The position numbers and the translations under genes were made by a program. The notes below the pieces were generated by a model. It was not told the DNA's origin and did not search any database. It worked only from the letters and a program-made list of their open reading frames with translations. A stretch of DNA of 64,000 nt from Cladophialophora immunda (lineage: Eukaryota; Ascomycota; Eurotiomycetes; Chaetothyriales; Herpotrichiellaceae): the NCBI RefSeq assembly GCF_000835495.1, contig NW_015622544.1, positions 1,073,704-1,137,703 on the forward strand, in the 5' to 3' direction. This document shows positions 37,936-50,868 of the stretch, one piece after another; within the stretch, counting starts at the first letter, position 1, and every line of letters starts with the position of its first letter.

Positions 37936-38966
37936 TCATAACAGGATCAAGTAGTTGCTCGGTGCAATACCCGTTTCGCCATTTTCTTTCTTGGCCTGCC
38001 ACCACCGGCCGCTTACATCAGACACTTCTAGAATCTCGTGTTTGCTGAAGCTGATCTCATTCGCGTCATCTGGGTTCGCCTCATAACTGTAAATGGCTTT
38101 GGCGCGGTACGGGTACTCCGTGGGTGGGCTGACTTCTTGAGCTGGAGCGGGGGTGCTGCTGGTGTTGACAGCGGGTTGTGCAGAGGCTCGGGCCGCCGCT
38201 CCTGCAGGTCCGCCTGGGTATCCCGAAACAGGAGAAGAGGTCTCAAAGCCGCTTAGCTGCGCAGATGTGTACATTTGAGGAGGCTGAGCAGAAGCGGTCG
38301 TCTGTGGGCGATCATAAACATTGGTCATGCTTTGCGGAGGCCCACGGAAAGATTGGCGTTCTTTGTGCAGGGCAAACTGATCAATGAACTCGCGATGGGC
38401 CGCGGCCGGGGTGGAACCGAAGTAGAAAATCCAGATGATCTGGACAAAGTCAGCCGACAATGGAAGACAAAGGCACTGGTAGGGGGAGTCATTGACGTAC
38501 CGCAACCATGGAGAGCAGAATGTGGCCAGCAGCAGCGGCTTCCATGGCGCCCTGTGGTTGATAGACGAGCGAATTCACTGCAGATGTTGTCATGACGAGC
38601 CCAGCCGCGAGGTATCCAACAATCTACACGTCGTTAGGCGTATTGAATCTAGAGTAGTCGGGGGTCCATACCGCGAGACTGTATGTGCTTGTGGAGTTCG
38701 TAGCAAAAACTATTGTAATGCCGACAATGCAGCACAGCATGTAGGCAACCGTCCACCAGGCATATTTGGGGAAGGGGTCTTGAATATTGGCGATGATGGA
38801 CGCGATGAACGCGATCAACCACGCAAGCTGACAATGGAATCAGCATGATAATCTGGCACAACTTGCACGAGTCTCTTACCAAACCAATGGAGATGGTAGC
38901 CAAAGCAAAGGGATCGCCAACAATATAGCCGAAATCAATTCGACCTCCTCTTCGAGCTTCCAACAT
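37936..38966 (-). CDS. sho1: Sho1 high-osmolarity sensor
   Basis: Four exons (38966-38880, 38827-38672, 38623-38501, 38439-37936) join exactly to 289 aa. Sho1 is a four-pass plasma membrane sensor that recruits the MAPKK Pbs2 through its SH3 domain, feeding the HOG stress pathway. Four membrane segments fall within residues 15-135, starting with [20 protein letters not shown] and ending with [14 protein letters not shown] Pro/Ser/Ala-rich linker follows. The C-terminal SH3 domain (about 230-289) has ALYDY-like KAIYSYEAN, the WW pair in [14 protein letters not shown], and the closing PSNYL. The ATG at 38966 gives the conserved start [13 protein letters not shown]. Confidence 0.95.
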
Positions 38967-40992
38967 GTTGTTTTTCTTTAACGAGGGAGAGTGTAGTGAT
39001 CCGTATGAGGGCATGAAGGGTCAGCAAACGGCAGCGGCGTTTCTCGTTAAGGGGATGCCAGCGCGATCAAGTCGACGCGCACAAAATAGTCGAGGGAGTG
39101 GCCAATAGAGGGCAGACTGCGAGTGAGGTCGAAAGTCCAGGCGCAGGCTGGGTTGAGGATTGATCCGAGCACAGGAGGGCTGTGCACTTGAGATCGCGTG
39201 CGTGCGGAATGTTGTATGTCTCTCGACACTCGTTGGGTCTGCAATGGCGTGTGTCGGATGGAGGAACAATCGAAAGCCAGAGAGGCAAACAACCACAGTC
39301 GCCGATCAATCGACAGAAGGTGGGAGGCGAATATCTTGTGACTGGAGGCTAAGAAAAGAATAACAGACGAGTGGATAGCAGGTTCCTAAGGGCCTCTGTC
39401 GGCAAAGGGGTAGGGTAACGATCGACAAAGAATGAAATAATGTGAGAAAGGAATAAAAGGTGTTTGAGAAGAAGTTTCGGGGACGATCGAAAGTTGTTGC
39501 CTGAACGAGTGTGGGTGGTAAAGGATGGTCGAGGACGCAGATAGGTGGATGTTTTGGTGGTCGAAGAGATGGTCGTGGTGGTTTGAGGAGTGAGGAATCG
39601 AGTTCAGGAGGAAGAAGCAGAGAGGCTCCCACCAGGGTTCCCAGAGCCAGCAGCCAGCCAATTCCCCCCCTCCCTTTCCCTCTTGGGGGCGCCCTTCTGC
39701 GGCAAGTCGCCTATACCGTATGGGGACCGTTAAACCCAACGCGAGCCAGGCACGCCCATTTTCCCCCCCATTTAAGACTCAGGAGCCCTGCAACTTGCAA
39801 CACGTTTCACTTGCGGTTAAAACCCACCCTGCCCCGAATCTCCACCCCTGCGCCGATCGAACCAGATTCAATCTCTGGCCTTTCTGCCTCGACATTTACA
39901 AATTTTCTCCTTGCAAAATCGAATCCTGCACTGGCTCCTCCTTATCATCCCTGCTCCGTGGCGTCTGGGACTGGCATGCCCCGACCTTCTGAGTGCCTCG
40001 ATTTGCTCAATTGCACAGGGTGCTAATAGACGCCACTTTTCTAGCCTCAACCTCCTCGTTCGGCTCTGGATCAATGGCACGTCGCAGCCGGTTGGCCACT
40101 TTTACATCGCCCGGGTCGCACACGCCACGCGCTCCATGCAAGCGCTTTGTGGCACGCAACCTCTCAATTTGGCCCAAGATTGAATAATCTCTGCTAAGTA
40201 TTATCGGCCGCTTTACAATTCTTTCGTGGCTCGCTCGCTTGATGGACGGACGCTATTGCTAATGATCCTGTTGGACCAGCTCTGACACAATGTCCCACGC
40301 CTTCCGCTCTGCAGAACCATGGCTTGCCAGGCCTTGAGACTCGGGTGTCCTCCTTTCCGCTCGCATCTTTGTCGAAATGAAACTGGGTCCTTGGTGCCTG
40401 ACCCGCCGACCTGGGCGATTGGACGAGACATGCCTCTTCCCCTGACAGCCGCTGATCCATCGTTCTCGACCAATCCCAATGTCTCCACAAGAGTGGTCCT
40501 GGCACCGCCACATGCACGCTCCCGCAATTCCCATGGTGCAATTATTCGAGAGCGAGAGAGGCCTGTAAGTGATCCTTCAGCCACACCCGGAGGTGGCAGC
40601 AATGTTGCACAGTTGCGTTTCTCGCTCCAGGAAGATGGCGAAGCCACCCGTCCGGAAACACAACGGATAGAAAGACTCGCGTCGAGAATGGGTGCTCATA
40701 CGGACGTCCTCCCGTCGATCTTTGCGGGGAAAATTAGTCGTCGACCACCAACTTGGGTCGACGAACACGTAACGGCTGTCATGCCATCGTCAAAGCGTCG
40801 AACACCCAGCGGCGAACCTTGTCCTTGCGACATCTTGCCTGCAAAATCCTGCTCTTGAATGTCACATAGATGTCAGATGACTGGAAGATGACCAGTCTGG
40901 CAACACCTGATTCGGATTCAAGGATTGCCGACGCAGGCACCGGGAATTACAGTGCTCGGACTGATGGCGCCTGTTCCATCTTTTGTCATCCT
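38967..40992. other. Intergenic: Sho1 promoter and RO10 3' flank
   Basis: About 2 kb. The long stretch upstream of Sho1 should be its promoter and leader; the right-hand part is the 3' flank of the RO10 gene. Several open frames overlap on both strands without domains, as expected from moderately GC-rich DNA. No gene is recognised. Confidence 0.5.
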
Positions 40993-41698
40993 TCACAAAT
41001 AGCCCTGCTGTTCCTTTGCGCGTCGCTCCCAACGGATAATATTCCTCTCCACCTCAGCAGTTCGCCTCTCCCAATCTTCCCACATGTCTCCCATTCCGAC
41101 CACTCCAATCTTCACCCACCATTCTAGGCATCTAGCACTGCGCTCTCGCAACTCTCGAACTTCTTCTTGGATTTGATCCTCTTCTTGCCGGAGCTTTTCA
41201 AGTCTAGGCGCTAGTGATACCAGCTTCGAACTTTGATCTGCGGGCGGGATTTGCAGAGTCTGTAGGGAGGACAGTCTGGATGCGGTCTCGGGATATAAGG
41301 TGGCATGGGAGAGGACAACCGAGGCCAGCGTGCTGATGTCCTCCGACTTGGGGGTTGCAGTGGCCGTCACAGCAAATAAATCAGGATATAGTGATGCTTG
41401 GAGCCCTGGTCAGCAGTGGTCGCGACCTTGCATTCCCTCACCTACATAGCCGCTCAATATCCCGTACAACAGACCCAGGTGTACCCGTGAGCTTCTTTAG
41501 CTTTGCCATTGCTGCCTCGAGAGCATCCAATCTGGCCCACAATGTCTCGCTGCCAGAAGTCGGTGTTGTGGTCGGAGGAGGAACCCCATCATCATTACTG
41601 GCGCCGCTGAGGAGAAACTCCAATCGATGGAGACGGGTTCCCAGTAGGGCTAGCGTGCCACGGGCTGCGGTCTCTGGGTCTTGGACCTCAGTTGCCAT
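40993..41698 (-). CDS. ro-10: RO10-like nuclear distribution protein (dynactin p24-type subunit)
   Basis: Two exons (41698-41446 and 41396-40993) join to 218 aa, the size of Neurospora RO-10 proteins. These are small coiled-coil dynactin subunits needed for dynein-dependent nuclear movement. The N-terminal helix (LLGTRLHRLEFLLSG), the middle (ALEAAMAKLKKL then a linker), YPDLF, and a long C-terminal coiled coil (LEKLRQEEDQIQEEVRELRER to VERNIIRWERRAKE) fit the family. The intron was placed so that the reading frame continues into YPDLF. It is divergent from the CorA-like gene. Confidence 0.8.
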
Positions 41699-42902
41699 CT
41701 GGAAGGAGTTGCCGAATGGATATGATCTTGCGATCTGTCGCGCTGGAAGACAACAGCATTGCTGGAACTGCAACAACATCGGTCCCTACGGCTCATCCTG
41801 GGGACAAACTAAACAAACTAGACCAACAGCACGAACAATAATGGCGCAAACACAGCAAACAGGCTTGGCAGGCTTGGCAGCTGCATCCCGCATGTGCCAC
41901 CCACCTGCTTTTCAGCTTCCACTGTCACCTGCATCTCCCATCGGCTGCTCGTATCCTCGCACCTCTTACTCGCTGAACCCCACTCCCATCATTGCCAGCA
42001 TGTTACCCTGAATGGTGATAATGTACGGAGTAAAACTCGACCAGTCGATCCATGCAGCCTGGCGCATGACTGTCTCACAGCAGAATTCATTCTGTCTCGA
42101 ACGCTGTCTTGGGTGGCTGGGAGTTCAGACCACCCAGCAAGCTTCTCACTCCATCCACCTCTCCACACCTAGTCCTTTCTCACCACCCTGATTTGTTCCT
42201 CCAGCGCCATCCACCTCCGCTAAAGCTAGTTCTCGCATCACCTTTTCCACTCAGGTGGCAGGAAACCTCCTCTCGAGCTGCTCTACCAATAACAATAGCG
42301 AACTATCCCTTGCGGCAGCCCACTGCGGTCGATGGCCCTGCGTACTGCACGTAAGGGCTCAGCCGAACTCCGATACCAAGGCAAGAATGCACTTCAATGA
42401 GGATAGCTGAAGCGATCGTGGCGCCGACCGTCGAACTGCATATGCTTGATATGAACCCACTGATTCACTGTACGGCACCACGAGGTGCCAAGGACAAGTT
42501 CGTCGTTCAATAGCCATCGGAACTTTATCGTCGGTCTGATGAGACCGCCCCAGTGACCATGGAACTTCCAAGCAAATCCTTGTTAAGGCTAACCAATCAC
42601 CGCCCTTGAACTCTTGAAGGTGGCAGCCATGCTCCCCAGCCGTCTATATTTCACCTCGCCTCCATGCTGTTGTTCATGTCGAACCTGTTTTGCATCCCGT
42701 CCGCACGCTACAGCCGGGCCAGCCGGTATCTGCACCCTCAGGACTTGGTAGCTCTTCTGCAGTCTCTGTCTTTCCCATCAATTCGACTTCCCAGCAATCC
42801 GTTTCGCTTTCTCACACTTCCTTCTTGCTTTTAACTCAGTGGACAGCCGCCCTTCTCGATGTGATGACTGACCGTCGAGTTCAAGGTTGTACCACATGTA
42901 CT
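41699..42902. promoter_or_regulatory. Divergent intergenic region between RO10 and CorA-like genes
   Basis: About 1.2 kb that should hold both promoters. One TACGGAGTA motif occurs near 42024. Open frames are short and without domains. Confidence 0.45.
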
Positions 42903-44615
42903 ATGGCACCACCGGATCCAAATCGCTGGACGTTCACAGACTATGTGTGCTTTCTGCGAAGTCATGGGTTTCATAATCTTGCCGGCCTCGACGAATTTCT
43001 CCAATGGGGTCTCGAGGCTAGCCGAATGCCGACAATGCAACGACCTCAGCGGGCAACAGCCATCCTCCTAGAATTTGGAACGTCAAGTTTCAGAACGTCC
43101 GACCTTACAGACACATCGAAACTCAGAGTGTTGTTAAAGGAATGGACCAGAAGATCCCCCGAGACGCCGCCTACATCGCCGGCGTCTGGTTCTCAAGGAC
43201 GGGGCGCTCAAGGGCGGATTATTATGGTCAACAATGCCAACCCGGAGATGGTTGACACCCTTGGAAGTCTTCTCAACATTGAGCCGGCATTTTTCGCCTC
43301 ACATATTAGTGATTCTGCCACCGGCGGTGCTGGGGACGGCCATACAGGTTCTCCACTGGCGTCGCAAAATCTAAAGCACCAGAAGAACTTCTTTACGATT
43401 GAATATCCTTGTACGTTCATGACCACAAATTGTGGGAAGGATGTCGACATCGAGAAGCTCTACTGCAAGGGAAACTATCACCGACGAGTGGAAGTTTGTT
43501 CGAAACATGGAAGACAGAAAGTCGCCGTAGCTCGTCGGAAAATTTCGTTCTACATGAAGAAGACTCTCGATCCCTGGATATGTAAGTCTTGAACCCCTGT
43601 CTGTTTGTTGTGAAATTCTTCCTTATGTATCCAACGGAATTGCTAGAAACCTGCTAACTATTTCTCAGGTGTCGTGCTTGTTGACCCACCGATCTCCTTC
43701 TTCACACTTGGAGCAGAACCGTATGGAGCATACTCCCCGAGCCAGCGTCTGGAAGTCACCGGCTACCAGGGAGGCTATCTCGACTTCCTCGAACAAAAAC
43801 CACCTTCCAGTAGGACTGACCACGACTATCGTGCATGTGGTGCGAGGCCGATGTGTCCAAACCCATTCGACGATCTCTGCCGGCACTGGCAGATCATGGC
43901 CCGAGACGGCCTTCTCAATCCAACCGAGAACAACCTGGTCAACATTATGCGGCCAGTATTTCAGATCGCAGCCAGCGAATGCACCAATTTCTTCGATTAC
44001 ATTCGGTCTACACTAGAAAACCAACTCATCTCCACCTCCCTCACAGTCGACCCAACCAAGACAAAGAGGATCCTAGACAAAGTCATTTCCCTCGACTCGA
44101 TGCTCAGCAGGTACAAACCCATCCTGACGCGGATCAAGTCCTACCTCTCTTCCGACTCGGACCTGAACGAGGATTATCGAAGCCTCTTGATCGATCTGCA
44201 CCACTACAGAGCGGAATGCGACTCGAAAATGCAGCACATCCTCGCCGTTTCTCAATGCCAAGATACTTCCTCCCTCCGCTCGATTGAGTCCGAATCCCAG
44301 CGTCAAGCAGACTACTCACGTTATCTGACCATCATTGCCCTCATCTACGCACCCTTTGCGCTGTCATGCGCGATATTCAGCTTACCGCACGATTTTGCCC
44401 CTGGAGCACATTATTTTTACGGGCTTTTGCCCGCGACTGCAGGGGTAGCGATCGTGTTTTTGTTGCTGGTGTTGCCAGAGGCGAGGGATCCCTTGCCGAG
44501 TATTAAGGCGGCATTTTGCGGCAAGCTCACCAAGAAGAGGTTGCTCGCCAAACCGAGTAGTCGGGGTTCAAGGGCGGGCGGGCTCAATGAGAAGTTGGAT
44601 ATGGATGAGGTGTAA
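42903..44615 (+). CDS. CorA-like membrane protein
   Basis: Two exons (42903-43581, 43669-44615) join to 541 aa from the ATG at 42903; another in-frame ATG at 42864 would add 13 residues. The long soluble part carries a CorA-like alpha/beta and helical region. Two C-terminal membrane segments (about residues 455-480 and 485-510) are in the CorA arrangement: long coiled helix, TM1, short loop, TM2. In true Mg2+ channels TM1 ends with the signature GMN; here the loop reads IFSLPHDFAP, so GMN is missing. This matches a large fungal group annotated as CorA-like whose transport function is not shown. The start region MAPPDPNRWTF favours the second ATG. Confidence 0.75.
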
Positions 44616-46066
44616 TTGCGGGCAGATTACACTGATGGTTATGGAGGGATACCCTCTCCAAAGTCCAGATGCTTTTGCGGCAGGAGGCAGCGCCTTATGC
44701 TTTGCCTGGTGCGCCGAAGGGAACAGAACCCAAAGCTACAAGACTCGTGTCTTGCAACGATTGACGGCATAAAGCATCGCAAATGGCGCTTCAACCTTGT
44801 GCGTCAGAGCCATCGCGAGCGAGACCACACAATGCCAGGCGTTCATGAGAATCACGACTTCAAAATATCTGTTCTGTGTTTCATGGAGCATTGCGTCCAC
44901 TTCACGTCTGCCAACACAAATCAGACACCTCCGAGGCTACGCAGAATCTACACCACTACCTCAGTGGGTGGGCGGGGCGTATGTGCGAAAGTTTAAGTGT
45001 TCTTCCGTGAAGAAAGGATGCCTCAAATGCCAATGTCTTGAGCAGGACAGGAGAAGAGAGGGGAACGGTCCAAAAAATGCGAAGCCCTGCACGAGTGACA
45101 GAGCGCATGGGTCTACATCGTCCTACTCTTCTACCGATTCCAGGAGTGTCCTGCCTGCGAGCATGTGGGTTCTACGTCCTGTTTATCGAACATCGTCCTA
45201 ACGCTGCTGTGGAGGTCCTCACGGTGCTGGTTGTGGCGGTGGTCGCGATGCTTTCTGGAGATCTAGCTCCCTTCGCTTCTACTATCATATACCCATAACA
45301 TACCATCGGTCTGTAGCTAGCGAGCTGATACGCAGTGTATTCATGCTACACGCACTGTTATAATGAACGAAATGTAATGCAATGGAATGTAATGCCAATG
45401 AAACGAACCAGGGGGAAAGAAGAGACTCCAAAAACTGAAGTAACTTATTTTGATCCGATTCAAGGCCGACCCTACATCTACAGACTGATCTGTCTCCCTT
45501 TTCATGATAACGACTTCTGTCGAGGAGCCAGCGAGGGTCGAGGGTCGACTCGAGCATTATTACGCGGCATTCCATTCCCCTCTAGACTTGTTCTGGTGAG
45601 AGGGGGTTGACAATAGAATGTACACACGGACCAACCAAGACAGAATATTGATATGTTTATATTATACAAGAATATATGGCACGATCTCGCGACGACTGAT
45701 GACGATGTACAGTGCGGCACAGGGTTTTGCAACGCTGGCCAGCATAAGCCTAACGACCTCATGAAGCAGCAAAGGTACATAGCCGCCGAAAGGCTCGGTC
45801 GATGCCTGTTGCCATGCGAGAGATACACCGTACACCCGTGGAGACCAGCAGGAGAGGCGCAAAGAGTTGTGACCAGGAGCGTCGGGGCGAGGCACGCAGC
45901 TCGACGTCAACCTCAGTTTGGCTAGGGATTGCCTCATCGCACTTCCAGCAATCACTTCTCAGCACACAAGAATGTGCGTTCTCCGATCGTTCTCTGACCG
46001 CTTGTAGAGAGACACAATCTGGGTCTGGATCTGCCTCTCGGATGGTATTCTGCTTCTTCGCCAGAC
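44616..46066. other. Convergent 3' region
   Basis: About 1.45 kb between the convergent CorA-like and mitoribosomal genes. It contains TAATG/GAATG repeats near 45370-45400. Nothing coding is recognised. Confidence 0.6.
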
Positions 46067-47531
46067 TTACACCTCCACTTTGGTAGGGATCTTGACTTGG
46101 CCCTTCTTTCTCTCCTGGCTCGGCACACCATATCTTTGGCCCACTGCGCCTTTCCCAGATCCCCGTCCATCCAGCCCGGTCCCTTGCCTGGTACTCTGCA
46201 CCTCTGTGACCACAAGCTGCCACCTTCCCACGTCGATTCTCGTCCTTTTGCTTTCCTCCTCCTGCTGCAGCTTGGCTTTCACAGCCCGACGTCTCTCCTC
46301 GTCTCTGGCTAAGCGCTCACGATGGCGCGCACGTCTCTCGAGCGGTGTGAGTGCCCGATCCATTTTGTCCTTTTCAAACGCAATCAAGTGCGGGTGAGGA
46401 ATGCGCGAGTCTGCTGGTTTCAATACTGTGCGCGTGTGGCCCGGTCTGCCAATAATCTCGGCTTTCGAATCCTGCCATGCTTCATGGACTCCGTCATTTA
46501 TGGCGTGCTCCTGCTCGTCAGGGAGTCGTGGTGCTCCACTAAATACTCTTCCTGCATCGGTACGGTTGAACGCGCGTGACTCAGAGGTTGGGTAAAAAAT
46601 TTGTGGGAAGGTGAGCGGATGCTGTTCTAGATCATTTATGGATTCATGAGGTTCGTGGGGCAAGCGCGTTGTAGGGTTGAGGGTCGTAAGAGGCACCATG
46701 CCGTGAATGGCGCGAGCATACGGGATAGCGAGGGATTTGCCCTGGAAAGAAATGGAAGATGCAGTGTCAGCTTTGGTCGTCGAAGGACGAAAACAAGTGA
46801 GTAGCGTGCTGCGTTTGTCCCCTTCCGATTCAGAGAGTTGTAATTTGTTTTTGAAATCACCATGCTTGGGAGTCTGGAAGACTAATCGATTTGGTTGTTC
46901 ATCACAGGAAGGTCGTCGCGAAGAGTACGTGAAGGCCAAAAAAATATGTGCTTACCTCTGTCCTCATTCTCCTTTCAACCTCCACCAGCCTCACCACGGC
47001 AGCCACTCTCCTCATATCCACGCCCATTTCCGTCGAGACCTGCCTGACCGACTTCCCCTGCCGTTGTACTCTTTCCCAGATCTCATTCCTGAGATCCTCG
47101 GACAGAATACTCTGGCTCACAAACTGCTTGTTCCAGGGAAACGGCCGCAGATCGTCCAGGGTCTCCTTGGGGAGCTTGTACTCCTCTTCATGTTCCGTGG
47201 CAGCTGCTTCGAGAGCTTCTTCATCTGCCGTCATGGCATCTTCGGCATTCTTTTCTTTCGCAGACCCCCCCGATGGTTCCTGGCCTCTACCGCGAATGAG
47301 GTTTCCTCTCCTGTCGTAGGCGGACAAGTAGTTGGTCGATCCTGGAAGCGGGTGGCGGAAGTTCTCTCCGGGTCCTCGAAGCCATAGCCAGAACTGCTCA
47401 CGGAGCTTAGTCTGAGAGAGCGAAGGGGTGGAGGAGAAGGCTCGCTGGAAGCATGATTTGCAATGGGTGTGGATTGTGGGTGTCGTAGTTAAGGTAAGAG
47501 AGACCGCGGAAGGAGATAATCGGGGAGGCAT
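46067..47531 (-). CDS. mrps35: Mitochondrial small-subunit ribosomal protein Mrps35/Bot1 (mS45)
   Basis: Two exons (47531-46956, 46741-46067) join to 416 aa, separated by a 214-nt intron, longer than its neighbours. An N-terminal basic, acid-poor stretch (MPPRLSPSAVSLTLTTTP to FQRAFSSTPSLSQ) is a typical mitochondrial presequence. The core FWLWLRGPGENFRHPLPGS, the helix LRNEIWERVQRQGKSVRQVS, and GKSLAIPYARAIHGMVP after the splice are characteristic of Bot1/Mrps35. The C-terminal part is highly charged (RRARHRERLARDEERRRA). The protein is part of the mitochondrial ribosome small subunit and so of mitochondrial translation. Confidence 0.88.
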
Positions 47532-48202
47532 GTTTAGTGCAGATTGCGCGGGTTAGCTGCACTATGGAACTGGTAAAGAGACCATCGAGGTGGCCAAAGC
47601 GCGACTGGAAAGACAATGGGATATTTTTACAGAGAAAAGCGATTCGTAGATTTACTGTTGATCCCAAGAACTAAGTGTAGACATGGTCGAAAATGTATGA
47701 AAATTAGGAGCCAGCTTTGGATTGGCTCCGGCAAACCTGCCTCTCTAGTTAACCACCTGCACGAGGTCCCCCTGGCCTCGTGCCTCCCAGCAATTCAAAG
47801 AGAAGACCTTGTTGGTCGAACGAAACACTGCAGGCCCGATGGCCTTCTTGTCGTCGAGGATGAGAGCAACGTCGAGGTCAAGGTGACCAGTCGCTAATTT
47901 AAGTTGGCAGGAAAACTTAAGGCGGACGAGACGCGAGTTACTTAAGGATTTCATGTTTGTCCTGTTAAGTAATGATACATATATTGTTAACTTCTATGCT
48001 CTAATTTTGATCTCGTTCCTCATGAAAAGACTGATGGTCGCATGCTTGCTTCATCAAACATAGATCAGAATGCCACCACAAAGGGTATCTGTCTTATAGA
48101 CGCAAAAAGGAAAGCTCGCTTGAACGCTGCAAAAATAAAGACTGCACAAATAGACACCAGGTAGCACATGATGTAAGACGAGTAAAGACCCAGGAATGAC
48201 GA
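47532..48202. other. Intergenic: mitoribosomal gene promoter and GH43 3' flank
   Basis: About 670 bp; no gene or notable motif. Confidence 0.6.
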
Positions 48203-49620
48203 TCATGACAACAAGACGTTCGTCCCTTGGAAGGTTGCGGTGCCAGACCACATACCTCTCACCAAAGGCAGGTTCACGTTATTGATCGTCGTGTTCGTCG
48301 AGGCTGCAAGGGACTCGGCCTCCTTCTTGATTGTAGGGTCGTTGTTGATGGTCATATGACCATGGAAGAGGATCAGATTGCCGCCCTTGACAATGTCCAT
48401 ACCGCCTGGTCCGGTAAGGTCAGCATCACTGGTAACCAGCAATGGGCGGCTTGATTTAGTGTAAGGTCCCCAGACATTCGTCGCAGTAGCGTAGGAGACG
48501 TCGTATTTGGGCGTCGTAAAGCAATTGCTGCTGAAGAACAGGAAGTAGATCCCTTCGTCGGAACGATGGAGCGACGGCGCCTCGATCAATGGTCCGTCAA
48601 ATTCGTCGCGGTCCAGGATCTCCACGGCGTCTCCGACAAGAGTGATGCCATCAGGGCCGACTTCCTGGAGCATTAGGGGTGTTGGGACGATGGGCGCAAC
48701 GGTATTGCCACAGGAGCCGCCGTGGCCAATGGAGTTTCCGTCGACTTTGTAAACGACATAGCGTTTATTGGTGGATTCATCGAGGAAGCCGTCGGGGTCA
48801 ATAGCTCCACCGAGCGCATTGACGTCCGGGCAAGCGAAAGGAGTGTCAAGTGGGACATAGGGTCCCAGAACATTCTGAGAAGTCGCTGCACCTACACAGT
48901 GATGTGCAGGAGACCAGGCGACATTATCGGCGTAGTAGAGAACAAATGATCCATCGTCCTGGCAAAAGTATTAGTCATGAAATTCTGAATGGTGCGTGCC
49001 ACACTACTTACCAGTTGGACCACATCTGGCGCCCAGACGCCAGCGCCTGTCTCCCATGCCCCTAAAGTAGGAAGAGCGTCATGGTGATCTAGCAGTGTCC
49101 AGGTCTGGTTGTCGGTCGAGGTGGCCACCTGAACATGGACCAAGTCCGGTCCAAGGGCTCGATTATTGGTCGCAAAAGCATAGGACACGCCATCAACATA
49201 GATGACAGCTGGATCGGGGAAGTTGGATGAGATATGGGGTCCCAGGATAGAGGCAAAAGGACTTGAATCAGGACTTGACAATAAAGTTGACGAGGATGAC
49301 TGTGGCAACGGGTCCGGTGATCGTATAACAGTACCACGAGGGGTCAAGGGCCCCAGGCTGGAGACGGCCGTGGAGGCCAAGAGGTACGTCGGAATGGCGA
49401 CCATGATGCCGAGCAAAATCTGAGTTTGTAACGAAAGTGAAAAGAAATGATTGTCTTTGATCTCGCAACGAAGATCTGAAGAAGGAGACGGTGGAAAAGT
49501 TGAAAGAATCGACTGTTTCTCTGAATGAATGTGAGAAGCTGGTTCACCTCCCTGATGGGGGCGCCTGGAATGAGCGGCGAGCAAAGGCTCTTTTTCTGGA
49601 ATGCGGTATTGAGTCGCCAT
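48203..49620 (-). CDS. Membrane-anchored glycoside hydrolase family 43 protein
   Basis: Two exons (49620-49012, 48958-48203) join exactly to 454 aa. GH43 enzymes cut arabinan, xylan or related side chains with a five-bladed propeller. The catalytic triad is visible as D136 (SNFPDPAVIY), about D257 (AIDPDGF) and E329 (PLIEAPSLH). A single hydrophobic segment at about residues 66-88 follows a basic/hydrophilic N-terminal tail of about 65 residues without a signal-peptide cleavage pattern. This looks like a type II signal anchor, with the catalytic domain in the secretory lumen or outside. The substrate (arabinan or xylan) is not decided by the sequence. Confidence 0.88.
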
Positions 49621-50868
49621 GGTGTCAGAGGGTAATGGGCAGTGATAATATAGTCCAGAGCAAGGGGTTTGGATCTGAGGTGGTTTGCGTCGCGCCAACT
49701 GCGAGGCTCCGTCCCTCGGCTGGCTGGCGCAGGGAGTTCAGGGGGTGGATCGTTTGAACCTTCAGAGGGGCACAACGGGCGTTTGGCGCACGGCAAGTGT
49801 GCTAGGCGAGCAGTGAGCCGTGGTGTAGGTGATACTTTTGGCAGATTTGGTACCGTGGTATCGTGGGGGTGTGCCTGCGTTTCCAAATGTACCTGTACAC
49901 CGTTTCAGTCAGCGTTCAAAACGGCAAAAAGTGACAATGCGATGCGATGGAAAAAAAGTGAGCCGCGGCCACAATCACCCATAGTGCACTGTTGCCAAGT
50001 AGGGCGCAGATGACCCGAAGAAACAAAAGTAGCTCGCGCTTAGCATGCTTGCGGAATGGTACGGGGCTATTTTGGAGCATCAGCTGTGACATGAGTGGCC
50101 AGCAGCCAGTCTGAGGTCATGTTTCGGGTGTCGTTGTGGAAGTATCATTCGTGGGATGTCTGCGCGAGTTGTAACGGCACAGCCCCTCAGAAAGTGGGTG
50201 TTTGGGCGGTCACGTGGATACGCTCACAGTTCGTGCAATTAAGCTTTTTCATGCCAAGTCTCTCGCTTACACATCCTTATTCGGTAATATCAACCCCCCT
50301 TGCCCCCTTCCCCCCTTTCGCTTCCCCCTCAGCCTCAACCAACTGGTACACCGACTCCCGAGACCTCAGCTTCACATGTCAGGACGGTGGTATCGGCTTC
50401 CGCAAAAGCAACCATGGTTGTTCCATGGCCTACCTAGTAACAGGCACTTTGGCGCCATGCCCCGCTATTGATTCTATCTCCCGTTGCGCGGTTGCGACTT
50501 GTCTCAGGCCAAAAAGCGCCTCCGATATCATTCCCTATAATGTGTCCTGTTGTCTTGCGTGGGTCGACCTGTGGACTACGTCACTGTTCGTCCAAGCTGT
50601 GAGAGACGCCATCACAGTTTGGCTCCGAGACTTTCAAAACTGTACCATGTCCAAAGTGCTCTTGTCAGCTGAGGGGTTCCGAGTTGTTCTGGTTGGCGAA
50701 CCTGGGACAGCTGTCTCCGTCATGCCGCAGAAAGCAATAGGACAATCTGCATGTTCACCGACCTGATCCCTTTTACAAGACCCTTGCACAGCGCTGAGTA
50801 ACTCATCCCAAGTGTTGTAACATCTGCAACCTCCGGGACTGGTGAGGCCGAATCCACGGCCGAATACC
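49621..50868. other. Intergenic: GH43 promoter and homoaconitase 3' flank
   Basis: About 1.25 kb between two minus-strand genes. Open frames on the plus strand (for example 50095-50766) lack domains and run through DNA with no splice logic; they are taken as chance. Confidence 0.5.
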
